DNA of 64,000 nucleotides from Taxillus chinensis (taxonomy: Eukaryota > Streptophyta > Magnoliopsida > Santalales > Loranthaceae): contig JAKCVP010000424.1 in NCBI GenBank assembly GCA_023512835.1, forward strand, positions 1-64,000. Reading direction: 5' to 3'. The notes beneath the pieces were generated by a model. It did no database searches and was not told the DNA's origin. It saw only the letters and a list, made by a program, of their open reading frames with translations. Position numbers and translations under genes: made by a program. Positions within the stretch are counted from its first letter, which is position 1. The number at the start of each line of letters is the position of its first letter. Of this stretch, positions 44,757 to 56,442 are shown piece after piece.

Positions 44757-45581
44757 ATGAGCTCTCAACGGATTCCTAATCGCAAAAAGCGCGGGCTTGC
44801 CGCTCGTCTGCCCGTCACGAAGAACAAGCGTCTTAAGCGTACACAATACCACAGTTCCTCCGAAGATGAGGACGAAGTCGAGCCTATACGGAACAAGACT
44901 GTACAGAAGCGAGTACAGACAGAAGTCGAGGGCAGCGACGCAGACTCAGACGGAGAATATGGCGTACAACTGCCCAATCTACAAGAAGACGATGACGATA
45001 CGGAGGGCTCAGACGCAGACGAATACAATTTATCAGAGGGAGAAGACGCAGACGACGAGCCACAAGAGCATGCAGTAGATGAAGGCGCTCAGCCAACAAA
45101 GCAACGAACACAAAAGAAACGTAATGACCCGACCGCTTTCGCCGACTCAATTTCCAAGATCTTGAGCTCGAAATTGACGACAGCCAAGCGCGAGGACCCC
45201 GTGCTATCTCGAGACCCCAAGGCGGCGGAGAATGCAAAGGAGATGGCGGACTCGAAGCTTGAGGCGCGCGCCAAGCGGAAGATCAAAGAGGAGAAAAGAG
45301 CGACGCAAGATCGTGGGCGGGTGCGGGATGTTATGGGACTCAATACAACCGAAGTCTCGACTGGCGAGCTGGCGGAGCATGAGAAGGTGCTGAGGAAGAT
45401 GGCGCAGCGAGGTGTCGTGAAGCTCTTCAATGCCGTGCGGGCTGCACAGGTCAAAGCCGAAGAGGCGTCCAAGGATACACAGTCTGCTGGCGTGATCGGC
45501 TTCGACCGGCGGCAAGAGAAGGTCAATGAGATGAGTAAGAAGGGCTTCCTCGACCTGCTGGCGGATGGTGGTACGAAATGA
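44757..45581 (+). CDS. RRP15: Ribosomal RNA-processing protein Rrp15
   Basis: 274 residues, intron-less. The N-terminal half is disordered, starting basic (RKKRGLAAR, KNKRLKR) and then highly acidic with repeated SDAD, EDDDD and EGSDADEY. The Rrp15 domain covers the C-terminal half: NDPTAFADSISKILSSKL, DPVLSRDPKAAE, EKVLRKMAQRGVVKLFNAV, AAQVKAEE and VNEMSKKGFLDLL. Rrp15 is a nucleolar factor needed for early 60S pre-ribosome maturation (27S pre-rRNA processing). It shares a promoter with SRP54. Confidence 0.92.
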   Translation: MSSQRIPNRKKRGLAARLPVTKNKRLKRTQYHSSSEDEDEVEPIRNKTVQKRVQTEVEGSDADSDGEYGVQLPNLQEDDDDTEGSDADEYNLSEGEDADDEPQEHAVDEGAQPTKQRTQKKRNDPTAFADSISKILSSKLTTAKREDPVLSRDPKAAENAKEMADSKLEARAKRKIKEEKRATQDRGRVRDVMGLNTTEVSTGELAEHEKVLRKMAQRGVVKLFNAVRAAQVKAEEASKDTQSAGVIGFDRRQEKVNEMSKKGFLDLLADGGTK

Positions 45582-47274
45582 GGAGGTGCCGTGCCCACGG
45601 GATTGGAATCTTTTCATATAATTAATGCTCCGCGTCGAGAACAGTCTTTGTTCAGCCCCGTTTGTTCGTCTACAGATGGACTGCCGGGGGATTATACACA
45701 TGCGCTACGCTCTTGGGCGATCTGTTCACAACGGGCTGGCGGTCATGCACCAGCATGAATAATGACAAGCATGATGTCAAAAGAATGTGGAGAAGGCCAT
45801 GTAGCGTACACTCCTCCCATGGGCGGACACGGATCAGTAACGGGCTTTTGTGGCGGCTAAGATATCAGCTGATGATGGACTTCGGCGGGCGGCGCCCGGC
45901 GCAGTGATGGCTTTCCTGAAGATGCGCACAGGCGGGAAATGGATCTCCTCTGGAGGGGTATCTACGCTGCGAGGTGATGAATGTATGAATATCATTAGTC
46001 AAGACCAACTCGCCCTAAAGATCCGCACGACTCGTTGATGGATGGAGGAGCGCGCGCATACGAATGTACAGGCCCTCGGCCGTCGCACTCCCGCCCTCGT
46101 GTAGTGCGCAACGTGACGAACTCTGTCCAATCTTGCGAACGCATTGTTGTGCCACTGCAGGGAACTGGCTGTGTGGACGGGGTGGTGAGGGTGGATCGGG
46201 TCGACCAGCTGCGAAGCCAGCATGGCCACCACCACATCTACAAACAGTAGGGCCGTTAAGCCGCACAGATCCGGCCGCGCTATCTGCGCCGCTCCCGCTG
46301 GTTGGCACGCGGCGCGAGATCAGTAGCCTGACGCAGTGTCAAGGTGTTGGGTGTGTTCAGTCTTGAGCAGCCCAGTAGATGCTTGCAGAGTGCAGTCTGA
46401 GCAAGGGGGAGCATAGCAATAGATATTTCCGAGTGAACAGTCCAGAGCATCCCTCGGCGACGCCACAGGTGCAATGGTGCAGCTTTTCGGCCCTCGTGTC
46501 GTAGCGTCAGTAGGCTAGCCAGGGGTCAATCTCGGTACCGAATTGGCACGGGCTTGGATGTGCATGACTTGCGAAGAGACTCGGTGACCTACAAGGAATA
46601 CGTGGTGCAGCGCAGGGCGGCTCCCTGGCGACAATGGACTCGCAGCGACTTCACTCCAACGAGGCGTCTGCTGCTGCCCGCTGCAAATAACAAGGCGCGC
46701 AATATCATACCGCGGAGAAAATGCGAACAAATGAGTTGATATAATGTATCTGGAGCTGCGCTGGACGTCCCTGCGAATTTCCGCCACGGTGCTCCCGTAT
46801 CAGAAACTAGCCGGACGTTGGGCGTCTTAGTCGACTTTAAGCACTGGCAATATGCAACCTCACAAAAGAGATCATCAGTTGCTCTTGCATTATCTCGTCT
46901 CAACCCTTCTGCCAGCTTCAATCCTTCATTGCTGACCTGGCCCTGCTGATCTGCTCTGCCCTGCCACTCTTGCCCTGCCCTGCTGTACCACCGTCCCCAC
47001 CACCACCACCACCACCACCGCCACTACTCGCATACGTTCGTCTCATCTTGCGACACTCCCTTGGAAAGCCCGCCACTTTGCCCACGCCCTTGGCCACCAC
47101 CTTCGTCCAGTTGCTTCTCGAGTCAGCAGATTACCATCCAACCGTCTCACGCCTCCACTTGCCTACATTGGAAAAACGCCACATCTCCTCCATGCGCTGG
47201 GCCCTGTAGGCCTTTTCTTCTTCCGCATTCCTCACGCAGAACCCCCTTGCAGCTGAGATCCCCACTCCAACACC
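45582..47274. other. Intergenic: RRP15 3' end to DUF3431 gene leader
   Basis: 1.7 kb. Around 46000-46400 several frames are open on both strands because the sequence is GC-rich, but none shows a domain. From about 46900 the plus strand is C/T-rich leader. Confidence 0.45.
46998..47020. repeat. Trinucleotide microsatellite (CAC)n
   Basis: Seven to eight perfect CAC/ACC units lie in the leader region of the DUF3431 gene, about 255 bases before its start codon. Confidence 0.85.
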
Positions 47275-48579
47275 ATGTCCTTCGCCAACGGCGCGCCTCA
47301 GTCAAGGGGCCTTCCCCGAAGATACTACATCATAGTTGGCGCTGTCATCATCCTTGCATTGACTCTGACGTGGAGACACCCTGACCCCAGACGATTCCAC
47401 GCCGCTTACCAGGCCTTCAAGAGCCCCATTGCCGATGACGGCTCCGCACGTGGCGCACCCACCCTTGTCAACTCCAACCCTACAGACATCAAGCTTTCGG
47501 AAGAGTCGGAGACGAGCGCGACAGGCCAACGAGGCAAGGGCAACGGCGATTACACTGCCACCATTGTCAGTGGCCGTCTTGCTGCGGACGAGGCTTCCGT
47601 CTCCTGGATTCACAATGGTTTGAACGACATTACGGACAAGGCAATCTACATTGTCGACGACCCAAAGGCCGGCAAGTACCATCTTGAGAAAAACCACGGT
47701 CGGGAGGCCATGGTCTATCTGACTTACATTGTGGACCATTACAACAAGCTCAACGACATTACCTTCTTCTTCCACACCCAGGACATCGCATGGCACAACA
47801 ACATCTTGATGGACGAGAAGTCAAGCAACTCCATCAATCGCATGAACCGATCCTTCGTCATGGAACAGGGCTACGTCAACACGCGATGCGACCACTGGCC
47901 GGGCTGCCCGTCTTGGGTCACCTTCAACCCTTCCAACGCCGAGCACGGTCTCGACCCGCACAAACTATCCGACATGTTCAATGAGCAGCTCTTCAAGCGC
48001 TTGTTCCCCAACGAAGAAGACTACCCCCGCTACTTTGCCGAGACGTGCTGCTCTCAATTTGCTGCATCGCGCGACGCCATCAGAGCCGTGCCTCTTGAGG
48101 AGTGGAAACGCGTCAAGGACTGGATTGAGGAGGAATGGGCGGACCAGTACACTGGACGTGCGATGGAAATGATGTGGCAGTACATCTTCAAGCGCGAAGG
48201 TGTCATGTGTCCCAGCATGACGAGCTGCTACTGCAAGCAATACGGCATGTGCTTCGAAGATTCGGACCCAGAGGGCGTCGAATTGCTCAGAAAGTGGAAT
48301 GAACACCGGACGCGTCGCGAGGAGTTGCAGTGGCAGGAATGGTTCAGGTGAGCTTATGCTTGTGCGCCGAGGAAGCTTCCGCATGAACTAACCATTATTG
48401 CTAGATACAATGAGCTCCACACGGAAGAAATGGGCGACAAGTACTCGTGGAGAGAACGCGAAGACGACGAGTACGCCATCATCCAGGATGACCACGAGGC
48501 TATCCGCCTCAGGACTGCTCAGCTGAAGAAGGCGGTCATGGATCACTTCCACGTCCAGGCGAGCGAAGTTGACTGGTAG
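47275..48579 (+). CDS. DUF3431 type II membrane protein
   Basis: Two exons, 47275-48347 and 48405-48579 (57-base intron), 415 residues. A short basic N-terminus is followed by one transmembrane anchor (YYIIVGAVIILALTLTW, residues 17-33) and a large lumenal or extracellular part. That part starts with a low-complexity stem and then the DUF3431 domain: EASVSWIHNGLND, YIVDDPKAGKYHLEKNHGREAM, YLTYIVDHYNKL, TFFFHTQDIAWHN, CDHWPGCPSWV, ETCCSQFAASRDAI and an end with WRYIF-like WQYIFKREGV and CPSMTSCYCKQYGMCF. Several paired cysteines are present. The topology resembles Golgi glycosyltransferases, and DUF3431 is distantly linked to that kind of fold by topology only; the activity is unknown. Confidence 0.88.
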
Positions 48580-50870
48580 AGCCAGTGACAACCTGTCTTA
48601 TACCATCACCGCTGGAAACTTGCATTTTTTGGAGTTCATCTTACGAAAGAATCTTGTTATTCAAGGCACGACATTAGGCCACGCACGCCTCCATGCAAAG
48701 ATTACGAAGTCGATCGAATGGAGGATGGGAATGCATTGCTTTTTGGAGATACATTGAGAGAGACGACACGAAGCTGGCTAGGCTATTCTGACGACAGTAA
48801 CGCCCTCCCTGTATAGGTCTATGAGTTTAGACGCTTTTCTTCATGCACTATAAAATTCAACAGATATTAATTACTGCTATAAACCTGACAGGTTCTCTAT
48901 TGTTTCGTCAGCGTCTCGGTGCAGGAGCCCTTTCAAGTATAGGTGGCACGGTTGAGTAGTAAATATGTATGCGCGCCCTTGAACTTTGTCCACAGACGGG
49001 CGATAAGGTATGATGACCTCAGACCCAAGGCCAAGCGCTGCGTCTAACTATCTCTAAAGATAAAGTTGACTTTACACCCGGACAGTTCAAGGAGTACTCA
49101 CTAAAATCTCATATGTACCTCCTCGGCGTCATACCGGCGCTTGAGCAGCCCATGTTAAACCCCTCGCATCGCCGTTGAGCCTAGGGTCTGGTCGTCCAGC
49201 CATGGGCTTTTGTGCAGCTTTGCCTGCGGGTGCTAGACTATCGTGGCTTTACTTGCAGGCACCTTGGCTTTTGACCAAGGCCAAGTCTGCCGTCTGTACT
49301 CGAGCCAAGTAGGAAACTAAGGCTTGTGAGAGTGTACCTAGAGCGGGAGGCAGCCGTATGGCTTAGTAGGTTCGCGCCATGGCGTTTGGCTGTACTTGAA
49401 GCCAGGACTGCTTTTGATTGTTGGCGTTGACGATGGCACGCTCTTACTTTGCTTCTGCTTTGCTTTTGGGGTTGTGTAGGTATGTATTTATGTACATAGG
49501 TAGATACCTGGCACATACGTGTATTAGCGGTATGCGCTCATGGGCGTTGGACTCTGGTGCTTCGGTGAGGCTCATAGTTGATGGCTTTCATGCCGGTGGA
49601 TGCGTGTGAGGTTCTCGCGCTACTACCTTCTACATTGTCGTTTGAGCGATGATTTTGTGTAATTTGCTATTGCCGGTGGACTTGTTTCGAATTCGGCCTG
49701 CATACCTAGGTAGAATGCATCCTCACGGCTAAGAGCCTTTCTCGCGGGCACTGCACAAAAAGGCATCTTGCCTGGCCATGTAGTTCCCTGCGCCTCATGT
49801 CCAGCAGTGCGCGACACAACTGATGGCACATATTCCGTAAGCCAAATCATGGAAGAGACGGATGGATGCATTGTCAAAACGTTCATGCAGATGCTTGTGA
49901 TCTACTCGACTACGACATGTCTCTCCATACGCGTGCCCTCCCGAGCATCGATACACCTGCCAACGACGTGCACGTGTGTATCCGTGCTGCATTCTCCTTT
50001 TGTCGAACACGCTCAGTACAGAGTGACCTTGAAAGTGCCGCAGCGAACAATAGTCGCAGCCGGCTAGAGCGTCCACTATAATATGTATGATACAACCGCC
50101 AGGCACGTGTACGCGCAACATCAACGCCTACGTACCCACTGCGGCTGCAGCCGACGACAGTCTAATATCCGACGGACGCCCTTGCAGGTATGAAGAAAAG
50201 TCTGGCTGACACTAGCAACTCTGAACGAATATAGTACACGGCCTGGTCCAGCGTCTTCTCTGCGGCCTCACTGATCGATGCGCCGGCCAGCCTCGGAGGT
50301 ACCAGAGTCCTGCCCTCTGCACTTCCACTACCACCAGCCACGCACTCCTTCCACAAGCCAAAGTCATCTTGTGAGACACTGTCAGACGCCTCTTGAATGA
50401 GGAGACGACGAGCCGACTTTGATTGAGAGAAGTCCGCAGAGGCTCGAGGTCGCGATTATCAAGACATCCATATGATCATCCAGCGCGTCGAATAGTCGAC
50501 CGACAAGCCACGAGCCATCATCTGAATGCCCATGGATGACGAGCGACTGCGGCACCACCAGACTTCACATGTCATCACCCATCGCCGATAAGTCAACTGT
50601 AACTTTTGACTTGCCTTGCGCCAGATTCATTTTCCAGCGCTAGAAAACGTAGAAGGTGTCAAAGTCACCAAACGCTATTCAAGCCACAACTCTAAATCGT
50701 CCTGCACCACCTCCAGCGATGCTACCCCGACCAATCTGGAATTGGTCCCCTTCCACCGCCCGCAGTATTCGCACTGAGGTATAAGAAAAGCGTCCGGACG
50801 ACGCTCATAATGGCTGGACACAAGGCATCCTCCGCATCCGTCAACAGCAGAAAGCATCCTCGATATCAGC
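48580..50870. other. Long intergenic stretch before the secreted-protein gene
   Basis: 2.3 kb with only short, domain-free frames on both strands. TAGGTA/TACCTA repeats occur near 49480-49510 and 49700. It probably holds the promoter of the secreted-protein gene. Confidence 0.45.
50780..50785 (+). promoter_or_regulatory. TATA-like element before the secreted-protein gene
   Basis: TATAAG lies 91 bases before the start codon at 50871, a usual distance for a fungal TATA element with a short leader. Confidence 0.35.
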
Positions 50871-52113
50871 ATGGCCGGCATCTTCTTCATCACAGCAGCT
50901 CTTGCGCTCACTGCCAGCGCTGTGCCTGCTACCAAGGCTAACAGCCCAATTCAGGCGAATGCTCTCGCAGCCGCGTACAATGCCATCGCTGCTCAGATTC
51001 CCGCAGCGACCAATGCCCCAATCGGCCCTGGCTCTCAAGTCGTCAAATACAATCCTGGCCCGGTGTACTCTAGCGCAAGCTCTCAGGCTACTCAGGGTGC
51101 TCTGCAGAGGCGTCAGGATGCCTGCGAGACCTACTCTCCCGGCTACGGCCCTGCCGTCCATGACCCAGATACGCCTGAGCGCTTTGCAAGCTACCAGCCT
51201 TTTCACCGCGCGGCAACGTTTGCTGGCATCCCCTTTGGCTATTACCCGGTCTTTGGGTATGTTCTGTGCTCATCTCTGCTGGGCCTTCATACTGATCAAG
51301 AGTTAGCTTCCGCGACCTGAACGCCTCTGCGTCAACGAACCATTACCTTGGATACAATGGCTCCTTTGGTATTACCTCTCATATACAATAGCTCTACGTG
51401 TGCTTTGCACTGACTGTTCTCATAGACTCGTACGACGTTTATGCCTGTGCCAGCCAGTGCAATGCCATTCAGGGTTGTCAATCCTTCAACCTGTACTACG
51501 AGCGTGACCCTACCGTCAACGCCAATGATGCCTCCTGCCCCAACCCACCCAGCTTGACCCGTATCAAGTGTGTTTACTGGGGCACGCCTCTTACCAAGTC
51601 GGTCGCCACAAACGACGGACAGTACCAGTCTCAATTCCACGTCGTTATTGTAAGTCGTAGTTACTGTCTCGAGGCATCTCGTTGGCGCAAGTAAAAATCT
51701 TCATGGGCCCAGACTGATCCGAGGCACAGGCTGGTAGCGATGCGTACAACGCCATCCCCTTCCCTCCTCCCGGCTTCAAGAGCCCCTTTTCGTTCAGCAG
51801 CTCAGTAGTCGTCACCCCATCCGGCGACAGCTCTTTCATGGGGTCCGTCGCGTTTGCCGACTCACCTTATGACCCTCAAGTCTGTGCCAAGCAGTGTACT
51901 GCCTATAACAAGGACTCCACTGACGGCCGCATCTGCAACTTCTTCACCGCCGCCAGTATGATGAAGAATGGGGCTAACCCAGCGCTTGCCTGCTCGTACT
52001 ATACTGCGTCGTGGAACTCGAGCTACGCTACCAATGCCGGCTTTACCGATGGCGAGGGCAATTCTTTTACTTTTGCTAATTCGTTTGGGTTTGCTGCTAC
52101 TTCGCAGAAGTAG
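50871..52113 (+). CDS. Secreted protein with two related Cys modules
   Basis: Four exons: 50871-51256, 51307-51368, 51426-51649 and 51730-52113, with introns of 50, 57 and 80 bases; 351 residues. A signal peptide (residues 1 to about 18, ending SAVPA) is followed by an Ala-rich pro-region and a dibasic LQRRQ site likely cut by Kex2. The rest contains two similar modules. The first begins DSYDVYACASQC and includes IKCVYWG; the second begins DSPYDPQVCAKQC and includes LACSYY. The C-x3-C spacing and aromatic pattern resemble PAN/apple-like carbohydrate- or protein-binding domains. I do not recognise a characterised homologue. It is probably an extracellular or cell-wall protein. Confidence 0.82.
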
Positions 52114-52614
52114 ACTGCGCTTAGTTGGGTAATGTGTGATGGCCGGCGGAGTTGGTGAATCAGTAGTGGCGTGTCTCAGAATCATGGACTAGGTCAGCCC
52201 AGTCGTCGGAGCAGTTTTGTACATATCTGTGAATGGATTGATGTTGTTGTTGCTGTTCAACGCTGATAGCATGCTACTCGTTGAGCGATGGTGCATAGTC
52301 ATGAGATGATTGTGACTAAGGCCGCTTCAACATGCTCTGATGCGGCATCAGGTCGGACTCGTGATGACTCGCCAATCTTCAATTCATAGTAAGACTTGGT
52401 AGAGACCTGGGTCCTGACCAAGAACAAGAAGAGCAGCCTTGAAGCAACTCGAAGTCCTCCCGGCAATTCATTACTCCGCAGCCGACTCCGTACCTCGTAC
52501 CTTCCAAGCTGCAGCTTCCAGGAAAAAAATGTCCCAGCAGCAGCTCAAGCATCACTGCAAACGCATGTCCCTGCACTCCGCTCCCTCTTCCAACACGCAC
52601 CCTCACCAGGCCCA
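52114..52614. other. Intergenic: secreted-protein 3' end to TRM61 leader
   Basis: No gene is seen. The TRM61 frame is open upstream to 52396 but has no further ATG before 52615. Confidence 0.5.
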
Positions 52615-54224
52615 ATGGCTGCCTCATTCAAACCCTCTCCGTTCTTTGCACCCGGCACGCACACAACGCCCAACACCCTCGCAATCCTGCACCTGCGCCG
52701 TGACGATCAGATCCCCACCTTACTAGACCCCGCTACCGATGCTATCACAAATACGCGCTTCGGGTCCTATCCGCATTCCACACTGGTGAACTTGGCCTGG
52801 GGGTCACAGGTCCCGGCTAGTAAGATTCCTAATGCGCTGAATGGGCGAGGCTCAAGGGGAGGAGGGGTGCGGGGAAGGAGGGCGAGAATGAGGCCGCTCC
52901 TGCACAAGAGAAGATCTCAATAGAATCGAGTGCAGATGGCGAGAGGGGCGAGGAGGAACGCGCAGGTATTAGCTTGTCCCGTATCGATGTTGGTACTGAG
53001 GACCAGACTGACGGGTCTATCTGCGCAGCCAAGAGAGTCAAGCTTGAGCATGAACACGACGGTGATCAAGCCAGTATGCATACAGCGAAACCAGACCGTG
53101 CCCCCTCTGGTTTCTGCCATATTCTTTCCCCGACCCCAGAGACGTGGACTCTCTCGCTTCCGCACCGCACACAAGTAGTCTACACGCCCGACTACAGTTT
53201 TGTGCTGCAGAAGATGCGCGCTCGCCCGGGCAGCGTGCTGATTGAGGCAGGCGCAGGCAGTGGCAGTTTCACGCACGCTGCTGCGCGAGCCGTATACAGC
53301 GGCTCTTCATCAGCTTCTTCGAGCCATGACTCAACTCCAGACACCAATTCAAAGTCAAAGTCAAAACGGCGCCAGGGGAAAGTCTACAGCTACGAATATC
53401 ATGCCCCACGCGCCGAGAAGCTGCGTGACGAGATTCGAGAGCACAGACTAGAAGATGTGGTGACGGTCACGCATCGGGATGTGTACAATGACGGCTTTCT
53501 CCTCTCTGCCCCCGGCGAAGCCGCGGAAGAGAAACCGCGACACTCGCCGCTTGCGACGAATATATTCCTGGACCTTCCTGACCCTTCGCTCGCCCTCCCG
53601 CACTTGTCCCGCCATCCACCCTCTGGCGCCGCCTCGCCCCTCGATCCAAGGCGCACTGCGCACATTACATGCTTTCTTCCCTGCATAGAGCAAGTGACCA
53701 AATGCGTCGAGTCGCTCCGCCGGCACTCGTGGACGGAAATTCAAGTTTACGATCTGGCGCACGCAAGACTGGACGTGCGCCGGGAACAAATCGGGCTGCA
53801 TCTGGAAGGATTAAGGGGTGTGAGCGCCGTTGCAGCGAGTGTGAGCGAGAGTGTAGCACGGCTAGTCGACGTCGAGAAGCGGCAGGCCGAGTTCAACGCC
53901 GAGAGTCGAGAGGGTGATGACGCTGACGCCGACGCTGACGCCGCGCAACCCGCGACCAAGAAGAAGGCCAAGGCTGGCAAAGCGCGCCGAGAAACGAAGC
54001 AGGAGCGACTACGCCGGATAGCTGAAGAAGCAAAGGACCGCAAAAGTTGGCGCGAGGGCAGGCTAGTCTTTCGTACTGAGCCTGAGCTGAAGACACATAC
54101 TAGTTTTCTGGTGTTTGCGGTGCTGCCGAGGGAGTGGAGTACTGAGGATGAGGAGAAGGCTAGGGCGCGGTGGAGCGTGAAGAGTGCTGCTGCGGTGCGG
54201 GAGAAGGATGCTGTGTTTATTTGA
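52615..54224 (+). CDS. TRM61: tRNA m1A58 methyltransferase catalytic subunit Trm61, with a frame break
   Basis: From ATG 52615 the frame gives the Trm61 N-terminus (FFAPGTHTTPNTLAILHL, TNTRFGSYPHSTLVNL, WGSQVPASK) and then stops at about 52921. The remainder lies one frame back and runs to TGA 54224: an acidic linker, TWTLSLPHRTQVVYTPDYSF, the SAM-binding IEAGAGSGSFTHAAARA, NIFLDLPDPSLALPHL, and CFLPCIEQVTKCVESL. Trm61 works with Trm6 to methylate A58 in tRNA, including initiator tRNA. The switch must fall between 52833 and 52919. A missing base in the G-rich run near 52855-52875 explains it best, giving a linker of RRGAGKEGENEA type. An 89-base intron (52820-52908, GTAAGA..AAG) is an alternative but would remove the conserved ASK. 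Confidence 0.88.
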
Positions 54225-54415
54225 GGGGAGGCATCTACGATTTTGGAATGTACTTGTACATTAGAGGTATAAGGTATAGAGCATATACCAGATCGAGCTT
54301 ACACCAGAGAGAAAGGTCCCAATCTACTCGACATGCAGCAGTCCATTCTCTCAGCATTTGACAGTAGTCTTTGGTCGGCACGTAGTGCATATTTATTTTC
54401 CAGGTACCTATAACC

Positions 54416-55831
54416 TCACGACGCAAAGTCCAGCCCAAGCACAACGCGCACAAGCTCCGGCCGACCAGACTTGACCAGCGCATCAGCAACCATATCGCCC
54501 ACCCGCTCCGCAAGCGCGTCTCTCTGCCCATCCACATCAACGTCCATGGCCCCAGCATTCCCCACGCCAATAACGTCCGGCGACCCCTGCGCGACCAACT
54601 CCACGCTGTACACAATCGCGCGCAACAACGTCTCCAGCTCAGCGAGCTTGTACGTCTTCTGCTCCTCCGGCGCACCAGCAGCCTTGCCCGCTTCCTCGTT
54701 GAGCGTAGCGTCAATCACCTTGAGACTGGGCAGGAGTAACTGCCGCACGCCGTCGCCGCGCGCAATGCCGCACAGCCCAAGGATAGCTCCATAGTACGTC
54801 CCGAGCGGCTGCGGCGTCGTAGACAGAAACGTCTTCATGAGTGTGCGTGCGAGGCGCGGTTTCAAACTCGGCGTGCTCTCGGTGTACTTGTTCTTCGTGA
54901 GCACGAGCATGAGCGCCGCCGCGTGATCGCGCAGACTAAAGTGCGCGGGCTTGCCGCCGTCGAGCGTGGCCGCGGGCTGTCCGAGATGCTTCCCGATAAG
55001 ACACGTGAGCACGGGCGGAATCATGCTCGCCACGTACGGCGCCAGGTGCAAATTTGCGTTTTCCAGCAACGACGACACGACGTGCAGCATCTGCGTGAGC
55101 ACAAACACATTCTTGAGATTGTGCGTTACCTTTTCCGCCACATAGTTTATAAAGTAGGGCACGAGCTGGTGAATGCCCGGATCCGAGCGCAGCGAGCTAA
55201 ACGCCGCGAGGCGGTACTCTTCATTGTGTTCGTCGAGAATGGCCTGGCAGACGTGGTCAAAGTAGAGCTGCATTTCCTTGCTGAGAACGTGCTTGACCTG
55301 CGGGCGCACCGTAACGTCATTACCCGCCGCCGCAGCGAGATGCGCATTCGCGCCCGGACCCTTGGGCACGAGATCTGTGCTGCGCACCGCCTCGGCCGGC
55401 GCAGGATTCTGAGGGATGCTAGGCTGCACGCCCTCAATCGCCAGCCAGTGCGCGGAAAAGGTCGTGTCCCGCGGCACCTTGGGCAGCGGCTGATTGATCA
55501 GCTTCTCAAAGTCCACCTCTTCGTCGTCGAGGTAGTAGAGCGGTTGGCCAGGCCCGATGCTCGCCTCGCCGAATTTCAGCGGGCGCGTGCTCTCGTAGCC
55601 GTAGAGCGGCTCGACGTCGAGTGCGCGCAGCGCATGCGATACATCTGCTGTATGGAGCTCTGTGCGTTTTGCGTGGCGCATGAATTTCAGGGCTTCTTCG
55701 AGGACTTGGGCGAGGCGGAATTCGACGTCGCGGGTTAGGTGGTCGACTACTTCTGGGGTGAGGTTGGTTATGCCCACGCTCTCGGCGACATCTTTGATGT
55801 TTTCCGGGTTCCAGACGGAGCCGCCGGACAT
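54416..55831 (-). CDS. TAF6: TFIID/SAGA subunit TAF6
   Basis: 471 residues, intron-less. The N-terminal histone fold spans about residues 1-75 (VWNPENIKDVAESVGITNL, VVDHLTRDVEFRLAQVLEE, ELHTADVSHALRALDVEPLYGY), the partner of TAF9. The TAF6 C-terminal HEAT-repeat domain starts near residue 190 (LSKEMQLYFDHVCQAIL, LVPYFINYVAEKV, PYVASMIPPVLTCLIGKHL, LRDHAAALMLVLTKNKY, LGTYYGAILGLCGI). TAF6 is a core scaffold in TFIID and SAGA. The gene converges with TRM61 (191 bases apart) and diverges from the flavin monooxygenase gene. Confidence 0.95.
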   Translation of the reverse strand: MSGGSVWNPENIKDVAESVGITNLTPEVVDHLTRDVEFRLAQVLEEALKFMRHAKRTELHTADVSHALRALDVEPLYGYESTRPLKFGEASIGPGQPLYYLDDEEVDFEKLINQPLPKVPRDTTFSAHWLAIEGVQPSIPQNPAPAEAVRSTDLVPKGPGANAHLAAAAGNDVTVRPQVKHVLSKEMQLYFDHVCQAILDEHNEEYRLAAFSSLRSDPGIHQLVPYFINYVAEKVTHNLKNVFVLTQMLHVVSSLLENANLHLAPYVASMIPPVLTCLIGKHLGQPAATLDGGKPAHFSLRDHAAALMLVLTKNKYTESTPSLKPRLARTLMKTFLSTTPQPLGTYYGAILGLCGIARGDGVRQLLLPSLKVIDATLNEEAGKAAGAPEEQKTYKLAELETLLRAIVYSVELVAQGSPDVIGVGNAGAMDVDVDGQRDALAERVGDMVADALVKSGRPELVRVVLGLDFAS

Positions 55832-56442
55832 GCTGGGCGGGAGAGCTGTGGGGGTTTGCGCATGCGCGGGCGGTGTGGGGGATGGAAGTTGCGGGCTGCG
55901 CGCTGGAGGTGGATGTGTGTCGTGGAGTTGATGGATGCGGGACTAGGTTGTGTGGGATCTGCTCTAGTTTGAGATATTTCTAATGGATGTCTGCTTCGAA
56001 GTTCGGTCGGCGGAAGGACGGTGATGAGGATTACGAAGAGCGGTGTATGCGAATGTGCAGAGATTTGGTGGAATGTTGACGAGAGAGTTGAAGGTCGAGC
56101 AGCTGCACGTGAAGTCGAAGTTGAACATTTGGTCGCGATGGCCCGTGCGCAGAGTCGGGGAGCACTCACTCTGCAGGCCCTCATAACGTTCATCCCACTT
56201 TATGAAGCCTGCAGACAAGACTCTGGAGATCAATGCTCTTTGATGCTGGAGGAGTAAGTCTCCTAAGTACAGAATACTGGTCTGCAGTGCCAATGCAACA
56301 TCTACCTTGGTTGCCCTTCGTGGGCATGGCGTGAATACGTCACATGTCTAGCTGGAGGCGGAGCACAATCACGACATTAGATCTCAGCCTTCTCTGTCTG
56401 TAAGAAGCCCGTGACAGCCCTGAGGTATAGCCCATCTCCAAC
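55832..56442. other. Intergenic between divergent TAF6 and the monooxygenase gene
   Basis: A 0.6 kb shared promoter stretch with no supported gene. Confidence 0.5.

Noticed and set aside
54923..55738. 271-codon plus-strand open frame opposite TAF6
   Set aside because: It is fully antisense to a well-conserved coding region and rich in Arg, His and Val, as expected of a codon-bias shadow; no domain.
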